From the NCBI GenBank assembly GCA_016110215.1, contig JADWQD010000004.1:558001-622000 (forward strand): a stretch of DNA of 64,000 nucleotides. Direction: 5' to 3'. The notes below the pieces were generated by a model, which made no database searches, was not told the DNA's origin, and worked only from the letters and a program-made list of their open reading frames with translations. A program made the translations under genes and the position numbers. The stretch's first letter is position 1, and every line of letters starts with the position of its first letter. This document shows, in pieces, positions 54,913-64,000 of this stretch. This DNA comes from Capronia americana. Taxonomy: Eukaryota; Ascomycota; Eurotiomycetes; Chaetothyriales; Herpotrichiellaceae.

Positions 54913-56631
54913 CTACAACTTGGACCCTCCTCCACCTTCCCTCTCCCTCTTGGCCTCGTCCCTCAGAAGCCTCTTCAAGATCTTGCCGCTCGCGTTCTTG
55001 GGGATTGCGTCGCGGAACTGCACCCCGCCGTCTAAACGCTTATACTTGGCCAACTTGCGCGCCACCCAGTCGTAGACGTCCCGCGCTGTCAGCTCGTCGG
55101 GCGATGTGCCGGGCCTGCGCACGACATAGGCGCGCGGGGCCTCCCCGTCCAGGGCACTCGCGGCGGGGACGCCGATGACGGCGGCGTCGACGATGGCCGG
55201 GTGGGTGAGCAGCACGGCCTCGATCTCCGGCGGCGCGACCTGGAAGCCGCGGACCTTGATGAGCTCCTTCTTGCGGTCGACCACGTACCACAGCTTGGAC
55301 CGGCCGTCGCAGTACATGATGTCGCCCGTGTGGTAGAAGCCGTCGGCGTCAAAGGCCTCGGCGTTGGCCCGCGCGTTGTCGAGGTAGCCGCGGATGACGG
55401 TGGGGCCGCGCGCGCACATCTCGCCCGCGACGTCGTAGGCCGTGATGTCCGCGCCGGCGTCGTCGACGAGCTTCAGGTCCATGCCTGGGATGGCGCGGCC
55501 GACCGAGCCCGTGGCGTCGTCCTCGGGCCACGGGAACATCGTCAGGATGCACGACACTTCGGTCATGCCCATGACTTGGCAGAAGGGCGCGCCGGGTGCG
55601 AGGTACGGCTTGATCGCCGCTTGGGTCTCCTTGCTCAGGGGCGCCGCGCCCGCGAGGCCCGCTCGGATCGACTTGAGCGAGTATTTCTTGAGGAGCGGCG
55701 ACATGGCGATCGCGACGGCCATGGCCGACACGACGTACAGTTCGGTGACTTGGAAGGTCTGGATGTTCGCCAGGAAGGGCTCCAGTTCGAAGCGCCGCAT
55801 CACGTAGCTGGTCTCGCCGAGCTTGAGCGTCGAGGTGTGGCATCGGGGCGCGATCGCGGCGTGGAACATCGGGAGCGGATAGATGTTGATCACTTCGTAG
55901 GGCCGCCGGTAGACCATGGACGAGTAGCAGAGTTCGTGCTGCGCGATCAGATTGCGGTGCGAGGTGATTGTGGCTTTGGGAAGGCCCGTGGTGCCGGAGC
56001 TGGTGAAGTAGGCGGCTGGCGTGGCGGTGCTGGTCGAGAGCGAGTCGAAGCGGACCCAGTCTTCTTCGCCGTGTTGGAGGAGCTCTGTCCAGCTGAGAAA
56101 GCCGGCGGGGACAGATTGACTGGGTTGGGTGTTGAAGACCCGGACTTGGGAGCGCGGGACCCCGGTCTCCTTTGCGGCCTGGAGAAGCGGTTCAAGGAGC
56201 TCGGGCTCGCTGATGACGAATTTGGCATTCGTCGTCGTGACGTGGTGTCTCAGCTCGAGCGGTGTGTAGCCTGGATTTGATCCGGCGAAGACTGCTCCCG
56301 CACCAGTGATGGCGAGAAAGAGGATCGGGTAATAGATGTCGTTGAACGAGTGGATGAGGACGCAATCACCCCGTTTCACCCCAGCCTTGCGCAATCCCGC
56401 GATCAACTGGCGGATGATCGTGCGGGCTTGAGCATGTGATATTGAGCGGCTTGTGTTCGCCGCATCGATGAAGATCTGGTGGTAGTCACCGAGTCAGTCG
56501 CGCTCCTCACCGGCCGGTCCTCTGCAGTTACTTACTGGCTTGTTCACGTCGTACTTTGGCTCGTCGAAAATCCACGAGCAAATGTCCTTATTCGGTATTT
56601 CGGGCACGGGCCCCGTTGCGAGGAAGACCAT
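54913..56631 (-). CDS. Peroxisomal acyl-CoA ligase (4-coumarate-CoA ligase-like, AMP-binding)
   Basis: Exons 56536-56631 and 54913-56475 (60-nt intron) give 552 aa. Adenylation motifs are complete: the P-loop YFTSSGTTGLPKATITSH, QVMGMTEVSC, YHTGDIMY, the hinge VVDRKKELIKVRGFQVAPPEIE, and the A10 Lys in PKNASGKILKR. It ends in Ser-Lys-Leu, a type 1 peroxisomal targeting signal, so it should work in peroxisomes. The family activates fatty or aromatic acids as CoA thioesters through an acyl-AMP; the peroxisomal location suits beta-oxidation or side-chain shortening. The substrate is unknown. The coding region is much richer in G/C at third positions than the flanks. Confidence 0.93.
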
Positions 56632-58154
56632 TGCTGATGTGGCTCGACTGGAGCCTTTTTCCAACAGTCGAGATGTTCCAGGCCACAAATATGTCGGGGA
56701 GTTGGAACACTAGGGAGCGAGGGCACACTTCGCGAAGCGACTCAGAAGCCTCCTGGCATTATCATGTATTCGTATCGTCGGCGTGGGCGGCGTGGGACGA
56801 GAACACGGTCAGTGTTTCAGCGGTAGTAGAGACTCCAACATCAGCTCGCACGATCTCTCGCCGCGATATCTGTGGCCTGTGATGGTATATGTACTCAGCA
56901 TGCTCTCGGCGACGAATGCTCACCGGCGGACTGCCTCGACTCTCTTAGCGTCAAGTGTACCTGATCCGGGGACGCTGCTGACATGTTGCATGGACGGGAA
57001 GCGGATCCATGAGTGATCGGCCGCCTGAATTAGACTCACATAAGCATAGAATAAATACACCAACGGTCGACAATTAGCGGTCGACCAAGGAACGAGACGT
57101 TGGTGGCGGCGACCTTCGATGCGCATTCAGACGAGGATACGAGATCGATCTATGTGGCATATCATAGCGTTGGGCAAGCGGCGACCGTCGTCTTTTACAC
57201 TCATGACCGAGACAAGACGTGACGCCATCGAAGGGCCTTGCTGGATACGTAGAAGCAAAGCTGTAGATTATGTAACCGTTGACCCGCCTCTGGCGGCTCC
57301 GTGAGCGGAGGCACAGCGGCGGCTGCAATAGAGTCTCAAGCTTGAGATTGATTCATATTGCGATCGTTGTGAAGCCGAGTGAGTTGCGGGTGAAGGACGA
57401 ATAAGCTGTGTAGGCCGTAACTATCAGCATTAGACAAGGTGACGGACCCAGGGCCCATTTGCTCTTTAAAGCCGAGGCCTGCTGCGGTTCCGCGGCCGCT
57501 CGCCTCCCCGTGCTGGAGCGTAAGGACAGTAATTAGTACTTGAGGATGCGGCCTGCAGTCAGCGTTGTACACAGTAGTAACTGCGCGGTGTATAGTTGTT
57601 CCATACCCGACACGGAATGCCGCCGGCCGGAGACACTCATCACGTAAGCGTTGCCAAGCAGTGACTTCAAGCTATCGTTTTTTACCCTTAGGAAGAGTAT
57701 GACGTGGCTGAATCCAAACCCGAAAGCACCCTACCTTTGAATATCACAAAGCTCTCGAGTGGAAGCTGAAGATCCCTAATACGACTTCACCCTTCCTACG
57801 TTATGTTGAAAGTATGTATTGATTGGGGCGCAGCACCTGCATTGCCTCCTCTCTCAGCCGCAACAGCGAAATTGAGGGCCGCCGAGGATGTCCTACCCCG
57901 CGAAAGGCAACCATGGTTGCCCTGGAAGGCAGTGTCGACTTGATTCTGCCACAATGCGAACCTGCGGCAGAGGACTTTTGCATGCCGCATGGCATCTTTG
58001 CACACGGGCATCTTTGTCCATATAAGGCTGATTGTTCCACTGCCTCCTTCCCAACCCATCCATTTACTAACGATCTTTGTCTTGCGTGAAAAGCTGAAGT
58101 TCGAAGTCGTCCGCACCGATATATGCTCTTCGTGTCTAATACTCGCTCCGCGGA
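56632..58154. other. Intergenic, divergent promoters
   Basis: 1.5 kb between the acyl-CoA ligase and the next plus-strand gene. No gene recognised. A TATAAGG sequence at 58021 lies 128 bp before the next ATG. Confidence 0.45.
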
Positions 58155-60035
58155 ATGGGTAGCCACCCCGAAACACAAAACATCACTCTGACCGTTCCTT
58201 TCGGCACCACGATTCTCAACCACTCAGACCCACATCTCATTTGTCGACCAAGTCGGTGGACAGACTTAGCAGCATTCTACCTAGGGAACTATATCGCCCA
58301 CGTTGCCACGGTGAGGAGTACTCCGGGAGAGCTCCTGCCATCATTGGTATGGACTCTTTACAGCGTCTTGATTGCCCCCACTGTCGGAGTGGCAAGAGGT
58401 ATAGATGCAATTAGGAGCTTTACTGTCTACCATATTCTCAAAGGTGACCATCTTCGCGCCGCCGCCAGAGCGGGTGCTCTCTGCATGGTGGTCCGCGATA
58501 TGGACTGGAAACCAGCAGCCAGACACACTCACGAGTTATCGCACTGTATTCTGTCACCTGAAGATCTGGCCGACCAACGCGACAGGTTCGAAATATCCAA
58601 CGAGGAGCGCAATGCAGTGGCTAACAGGGACGTTGAGATGCAACTCGTGTAGGCTTCTCTGTTGCTCGTTCAATGTTCCTTACTGACGGCGTAAACAAGT
58701 GGACCCCACAGATTCACATTGTATCGGCCCTCCTGGGCAATAGGAGCTCGCGGCATATTTCTGGAACTGACTCGGAACATCCATGGAGCATACCGCCTGC
58801 CACCGGGATATACGTTCACCAGAGTGCCGGTAGATGCAGAAGTTGATTTCCTTGATCTCAAATCACTGGGACCTGCCACCGCAACGAGCGAGATTCGATC
58901 AACAGAAGATATTGTATACTCGTGGAGTTTCATCAAAGCCCTTGTCAGCGTTTTGCAGCTCCTGTACGCCATCTCCTCGCTTTACCGATCGAAAGGTAAC
59001 CAGATCGATGTGTATGGTTATGCCGCGTTTGGCCTGACCGTGGCGCCTTACGCAGTCATGTCGTTTATCAACTTGTTAGGCACCTTGGTCGCTGTGGAGT
59101 TTCCCAAACTATACATGGTTGACTCTCCCATTATGCAAGAGGCTCTCGAGCGCGGTGGTAGCTTCGCTGGCGTGGTGGGAAAGCTGCGTCCTCCGAACCC
59201 CGTACCGGCACCAGAGGGTTTCGACTTTGTCAAGGGGCGATTGGAAGGAGATCACGACGGCACAGGGGTACTGGTGATCGAAAGGGAACCACACGGAAAC
59301 CTGAGGACCGATGGACACGAGGCTGCAGTCTTGCCTGAGGTGAATCTTGCTCCGGTTCCCGACGCTGATCATCCACGACCTCAAGAGGAGCTCAAGCCTC
59401 GCGCCGGAATAGTGGCCGTTCCAACCTGCTTGCCGTTTGCACGAGCGAAGGATTTTCGTCAAAGCCTGCCGGAGCCAGCACGACGAGGCTGTGTCGCCGA
59501 CATTCTGGAACCTGCTAACTGGAGACTGATGCCTGAAGGCGCTCCACTCAATCTTCCGAACAGACAAAACTCGAATCTGCTGAGGGCGCTCCGGCTTGCT
59601 GACGACTCTATCGGCTTCGCAGGCTGGATAGTCGGATTCTACATCCCGCCAATTGCCAGTCTCGCAATCGTCGGCGGCTTGTCCAGATGGCGCAAGGGCG
59701 GCAGCACCCTACCCCAGCGGGTGTGGACGATGATGTGGTTGGTATTTGGATTTGTCTTGAATTTACGCATGTTTCAAATGATGGATCGAGAAGATATGCC
59801 GACGCAGCTCAGGAGAGGTATGACGAGAGGAGAACATTGGGGCCACAGAGCCTTGAAATGGGCTTTACGGAAAATAGTGAAGGATGAGCCGGACTTTGAT
59901 GCGAAAATCGAGAGATTGCCCATTCGGACATTGGACATCTGGATGATCATGTTCTACTCTGCACCAGCTTTTGGTGGACTTGTCGTCGTGGGCCAGATGT
60001 TGAGCGATTATGGCGCGTGCTTCAAGATCTTTTGA
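58155..60035 (+). CDS. Polytopic membrane protein of unknown function
   Basis: Exons 58155-58648 and 58700-60035 (51-nt intron, GTAGGC donor, TACTGAC branch) give 609 aa. An alternative acceptor at 58711 would remove four residues in frame. Hydrophobic segments appear near residues 65-90, 255-280, 285-310, and in the last third (IVGFYIPPIASLAIVGG, TMMWLVFGFVLNLRMF, IWMIMFYSAPAFGGLVVVGQM), giving about six spans with a long hydrophilic, Pro/Glu-rich loop between spans 3 and 4 (about residues 330-460). No transporter or enzyme motif is seen. The layout recalls uncharacterised fungal membrane proteins. It is convergent with the HET gene. Confidence 0.7.
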
Positions 60036-60311
60036 ATAAGGGGGATGAAATGTTAGGGGCCGCACCGAATGGTTAGGCCACACAGCACGACTCCACAATC
60101 TACTGCGAATTACTATATTTACTGAGCTGTTCCTGCTATTATCAAGCTATAACTATCGAGGCCTCTTGTTCCTAGCCTCTACTCACGAGAAATGCTCAAC
60201 TTTGACCACCCTTGACGATCATTCGAACAATTCATTGTGCCAGTCTTGTAACGTGGCATTCTAATTCTAGACAATCGGACAGCAACGGTTCAATATGACC
60301 ACCTACGGACG

Positions 60312-61901
60312 TCATATAAACACAAGACTTTCCACTCGGCTTTGGTCGATGCCCTCGCCGTTTTCAAACCCATGCAAGTACGCCTCTCCTACCAATTGGT
60401 ACTCCCGCCGGCCTTTGTCAAGACTGCAGAGCTCTGCCGTGGCGGGACGGATGATGAACGGGGCCACTCCACCGAACAGAACGGCGACCTCGTCCTCGAC
60501 CCTCGTACCCTGGTATCCGAGGCCGACATGGCCCTTTGAGGTAAGAAACGCCCGGCGGTGCGTCGTCGCATATGTACATGCCACCTCGAAGAACTTGCCT
60601 TCCGTCACTTCCTCTGGTGTGAATAAATCAGACGTTGCACCCACGGGACTTGCTGCGACTAAGAGCAGGTAACGGAGCCATGCGTCGAACCCTCGTTGGG
60701 TGGCAGTCCTGGGACCCTCTTCATATGGGGGTTTTGGATCCTCGGGAGCCAGCGTCTTCCAGAGAACCCGACGTTGCTTCTTCCGCTTGTCGTCCCGTGT
60801 CTGCTCGTCTTCCTCTTTCTCCGCCCCCAACAACACCATCTGCTCCACCTCCGCCACCCATTCAAGCAGGCGCATCGAATATCCCCTTGGATCAGATGGG
60901 CAAAATTTTTCGCGGATCGAGGATATCTTAGTGATCTTGTCGAGGATAATCCCGTCCATCGTTATCCTCGATGGGTCATCGCGATCAAAACTCAGTGTGG
61001 ACTTCTTCCCACACGAAGCGTTCCGCTTACCGAGATGGGCCAGATAAGAAAATGGTCGCACTTCTGGAGGCTGGGACCAGTCTGGGACCCAGGAAGGTAG
61101 GTAGACTAGTCCTCTCTCGAAACCGACACCGGCCTTGCATAGAATGTCGAGGTTCGAGTCGGTTGACAAGATATGCCTGGTCGATCTGGTGTACACAGAT
61201 CCAGGGGGCTCGTCGTACCGTACATTCAGGTCGTCGAGGCCCACGTTCCCGCATTCGGCCATGGACAGGACGCTAAACACTTTGTCGCGTGGGTCCGTGC
61301 AGTCCCATTGCCCAAACACGTTCAGCAAAGTGCTTATGCTTTCTCGACCGCCGTCCTTGAGTCTTTCCGGTCGATCCCACAGATTTCTCATGTTGGAGAT
61401 TCCACGCGGCCACTGTCGAAGCGCTCGTCGCGTCGTAAGGTGGCTGATGGACAATCTATCAGAGAGGAATCCAGTGGAGACAGATGGTAGCACGATGAAA
61501 TCTAGAAGCGACCCTGCCGCTAGGTTTTCCTCGCTCAGGAGAGTCGAGAAGGCGTGTGAATGTGTCATAATCCTCGCGCAAGCCTCTGCCAAGGCACCGA
61601 AAGGGACTGCACACTGTCCGCAGACGACCACCGGGCGACACCCCAACAGAACTTCCTGCACTATCCAGATGCGGTTGAACCAGCGACGCTGGAAAAATTC
61701 TAGGAGATTGATCCATTGATCTCTCCGAACACCGCTTGCTAGAATAATTTCCAACATTTCAGGCCATTGTTGGCCCATCTCGGCATGGTAAATGGCGGTG
61801 GTGGCCTTGTGGAGAAGGCTCATGGCTGCTCCACTGGCCTCGTCTGGTTCTTCGAGGGAGACAACCACTTGCTGAGCCTGGCGATAGATGTCTCCCATCA
61901 T
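60312..61901 (-). pseudogene. HET-domain protein, 5'-truncated
   Basis: The open frame gives 529 aa from the first in-frame ATG at 61901. Typical HET sequence already starts before it, up to about 61,949: LCINQSDHGEKSSQV, then MMGDIYRQAQQVVVSLEEP, WWFNRIW-like FQRRWFNRIWIVQEV, CTDPRDKVFSVLSMA and DILCKAGVG. In HET domains the LSYVWG part should lie upstream, but the frame meets a TAG at 61974-61976 and no such part is found in the next few hundred bases. Upstream DNA is repeat-rich and unrelated. Either the gene lost its 5' end, or the first exon is far away. HET proteins control vegetative incompatibility; this one may be inactive or express the C-terminal part only. The C terminus is complete. 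Confidence 0.78.
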
Positions 61902-62826
61902 CGACACCTGAGAGCTCTTCTCCCCGTGGTCAGACTGGTTGATGCATAGAGTAACGTAATCAGAATGTGAGCACTAAGTCGCGTTCATGGAGGGGGTCCT
62001 CCGGAGGTCCCCTTTCCCCAGATGTCGCATCAACCGCTGGTATCTCTTTAGCGAGAAGGTAATGTGACTGAGGGTGCGTCACCTAACTACGCCCTACAAG
62101 TCGCGAATTCCTTCCTTCTCTCCCTCTTTCGACGTCTCTCTTCTCGTAACCGCATCATAGAGTCGATGTTGACAGTATAGTGGCAGTAGGAATTATAGGG
62201 ATGCCTATCTTCTCACTACTATTATGCGTAGCTATAGAGGAGGCGCTCATTGACCAGTCCGTATGAAGTTTCTCATTGACCCTTTTATATGCTTTCTTCC
62301 TTCGCCCTCTGCGAGTATTCGGAGTGTTTGCTCTTGCCACCGGTTGGGACTATTGATCACAGCGCCACGTGGTCTCTGGGGTCACTTCTGCCTGGCGCGC
62401 ATATCTAGGCTCGCTGTCGCAGCCACCGCCAGCCAGGAAGCCAAGATAATCCCCTTGCTGTTGCCCACAAGTCCTAGCAACCTGGCGTCGGGAAAGCTTA
62501 GTCTAGAGGTGGGATACGACACCATCAGCATGCAAAGACTTTGAGAACCAGCTACAAACTGCGCTGGCTGAGAAGTGTGGTCGAGAGCTACCGAACCCTT
62601 CCCTGACGTTTATTTTACTCTGGATGCGGCTAGGCTTCCAGGTCTGCGGTGAGTGTGGCTGGGCAATTCCGAGTTTCCCTGAGACGAGGTGTTGAGCTGA
62701 GGCGCTATTTGCAGTCATATATGCATATGCCCTTGTACAGCTGTCTGTCTGCTTATTTAAAGAGGTCTTTGCGCCTTCTTATATATCTGAAAGACGCCTG
62801 TGCCTCTCTGCCTCAATACCACCGCC

Positions 62827-62877
62827 GAGGCACTTCTGAGGCACTCGGGGGCACTCTGAGGCACTCTGAGGCACTCT
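62827..62877. repeat. GGCACTCTGA-type tandem repeat
   Basis: Five imperfect copies of about 10 bp (GAGGCACTTCT, GAGGCACTCGG, GGCACTCT, GAGGCACTCT, GAGGCACTCTT) in direct order. Confidence 0.7.
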
Positions 62878-62901
62878 TGAGACACGCCGTTGTCTCAAGA
62901 G
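62874..62901. repeat. Perfect 11-bp inverted repeat (hairpin)
   Basis: CTCTTGAGACA, a 6-base CGCCGT loop, then TGTCTCAAGAG. It overlaps the end of the tandem repeat and is not followed by a T-run, so it is not a clear terminator. Confidence 0.7.
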
Positions 62902-63551
62902 GGCTTATCTGCCACTAGGCCTTCTCTCCGTTGCCTTCTTTGCCACCCGAGGCTGTGTAAGGCTGACTTTTGGGTATAACGGCGCCGACGAGGTGCCTCG
63001 GAGTATGCTCGGTTCAACACGAGGGCAGGGAGCCTAACCTGGCTCCTTTCGCCTGACTACTTCAATTCCTCGAGAACGACAAACTTAATTGCCATTTACG
63101 GTTTGGTGCTAGGAGGACGAGAAAGCCACTTTAACGTGAGCTTTAACTGAGCCTTTCGCTTACAATTACTGAGCGCTCGCTGGGACCTCCCTGAGAAACA
63201 AGCTGAGGGCCCGATCTGGACCCCTCGCTATCGGTTAAACCTGCATCTCGGCTAGTCATCTATTGCTCTCTCAACTTCGTCGTAACGCCGGGCCTGGTGG
63301 TGCGCAGTTGAATCGTATGTCGTTGAGTAAGGATTCAACCGTTTGCGACTGGAATCAACCTGGAGAAGACGTAGTATGTTGGTCGGTTGACTCCAGCGCA
63401 TCCTCGATTAGTTATTGTACCACTGCTGCACATATATGATTTTGACCCAAAATATCAGAGAAGCTTCCGCGAGCACAAGTTTCCTGAACCCTCACGCACG
63501 TGCCCTAGAAGTACAGCCACTTGACTTCCTGGTGAGGCTTGAAAAGCCTTG

Positions 63552-64000
63552 CTATTTACGTCCCATTACAGCACCACAATGTGCACAGTCATTCGGACTC
63601 TCCCATTTCTGGCGGCTTTTTTCCACTAGTTCTACACCTGTAGGATGACGCAACAAGAATATGGCTGCAAGTCGATACCTGGGAGTTAGACTCAACAAAG
63701 TTAGAACAGTGCTCAAGTCGTTCAAGTTGATTACTCTCATAGACATAAGTACCACCGGGACAGAACAGACGTAAGCGGCCCTCAAGAAGTCACCCCAACG
63801 GATGTCAATGGATTGGTTAGTGTCTGAATCTTCCTCTGGATCCTCTGACACCCCTTCGTCAAATCGGAAGAGTGATCTCCACTCACGTAGGAGGTCTCTG
63901 AAGAACGAGTCGTGAGGGAGGGAGCGGCAGGCAGCGATTCGAGATACGATTGCGTCGGTGAGAGAACTGAAGCACCTTCTGATCCACACCCAGCTCCGTC
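63552..64000 (-). CDS. Partial hypothetical protein at the window edge
   Basis: The frame is open from the right edge to a stop at 63552, about 148 codons. The readable part includes ACRSLPHDSFFRDLLREWRS, an acidic SEDPEEDSDTNQ stretch, a helical hydrophobic segment (VVLMSMRVINLNDLSTVLTLLSL) and a C-terminal CAHCGAVMG with a C-x2-C pair. The 5' end lies outside the window. The balanced composition suggests a real exon, but I do not recognise a family, and its position beside repeat-rich DNA leaves room for a degenerate copy. Confidence 0.4.
   Translation of the reverse strand, partial: RSWVWIRRCFSSLTDAIVSRIAACRSLPHDSFFRDLLREWRSLFRFDEGVSEDPEEDSDTNQSIDIRWGDFLRAAYVCSVPVVLMSMRVINLNDLSTVLTLLSLTPRYRLAAIFLLRHPTGVELVEKSRQKWESPNDCAHCGAVMGRK

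Larger units (their letters stand above)
61974..63551. other. Repeat-rich non-coding DNA, possible mobile-element remnant
   Basis: About 1.6 kb with no supported gene. Between 62,797 and 63,005 the heptamer GAGGCAC and its complement recur many times, partly as tandem copies and as a hairpin. The borders and lack of coding sequence fit an old, degraded element, but no terminal repeats or target duplications were identified. Confidence 0.35.

Noticed and set aside
55201..56280. 359-codon open frame on the plus strand opposite the acyl-CoA ligase gene
   Set aside because: It is antisense to a gene with complete adenylation motifs; GC-rich codons leave the opposite strand open by chance. Composition is Arg/Gly/Asp-rich with no domain.
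51171..60035. Secondary-metabolite gene cluster (Zn2Cys6, bZIP, acyl-CoA ligase, membrane protein)
   Set aside because: No core synthase (PKS, NRPS, terpene synthase or DMAT) and no tailoring genes; the ligase has a PTS1, and the membrane protein lacks transporter motifs.
62874..62901. Hairpin as a transcription terminator
   Set aside because: Eukaryotic context and no T-run after the stem; it lies inside a repeat cluster.
1..64000. tRNA, rRNA, CRISPR or riboswitch elements
   Set aside because: No B-box plus cloverleaf arrangement, rRNA-like sequence or spaced direct-repeat array could be found by eye. Short TTCGAAT matches (near 2,235 and 50,029) lack the rest of a tRNA. A tRNAscan and Infernal run would be decisive.

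Overview
This 64 kb window is nuclear DNA of a filamentous ascomycete (Pezizomycotina). The evidence is short GT-AG introns (mostly 48-100 nt) with CTAAC/CTGAC-like branch sites, dense genes on both strands, and fungal families: a Dfg5/Dcw1 GH76 mannosidase, a HET-domain protein, an AcuF-type zinc finger, DUF7580, Zn2Cys6 and bZIP regulators and a LicD-type protein. The class cannot be fixed from sequence alone. I place 33 protein-coding loci, including three weak or partial candidates and one 5'-truncated gene. I found no tRNA, rRNA, CRISPR array or intact transposon. Exon joins were made by hand: reading frame was carried across each junction and the summed exon lengths divide by three.

Layout. 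0-15 kb: TFIIH subunit TFB5, a nitroalkane oxidase-like flavoenzyme, GH76 cell-wall mannosidase, a transcription-factor-like protein, a membrane-anchored histidine phosphatase, a gamma-glutamylcyclotransferase-like protein, two conserved proteins of unknown function and an alpha/beta hydrolase. 16-22 kb: a divergent pair, one encoding an AcuF-type C2H2 finger, ankyrin repeats and an NBR1-like FW domain, the other a DUF7580 protein. 22-33.5 kb is mostly housekeeping: MBF1, NADP-isocitrate dehydrogenase, SF3B5, an Lsb1/Pin3-type SH3 protein, a CCCH protein, mitochondrial ribosomal protein mS35 and ALG13. 33.5-45.6 kb: two weak small ORFs, a LicD-type protein, a large membrane glycoprotein, a PGAP4-like GPI glycosyltransferase, an SDR with a probable GC-AG intron and a hypothetical protein. 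45.7-48.4 kb: RRP4 and TSR3 share a bidirectional promoter. 48.4-51.2 kb is a gene-free stretch rich in TACGAGTA/TACTCGTA. 51-60 kb: a Zn2Cys6 factor with a 31-nt micro-exon, a bZIP factor, a PTS1-bearing acyl-CoA ligase and a polytopic membrane protein. 60-64 kb: a HET gene that has lost the first half of its domain beside repeat-rich non-coding DNA, then a partial gene running off the end.

How the genes relate. There is no convincing biosynthetic cluster. Functional links are local. RRP4 and TSR3 both serve ribosome/rRNA biogenesis. GH76, PGAP4, ALG13 and LicD all act on glycans or GPI anchors of secreted proteins but are dispersed. The most unusual locus is the 16-22 kb divergent pair: the FW domain is the cargo-binding module of the autophagy receptor NBR1, here placed behind an ankyrin array and an AcuF-type finger.
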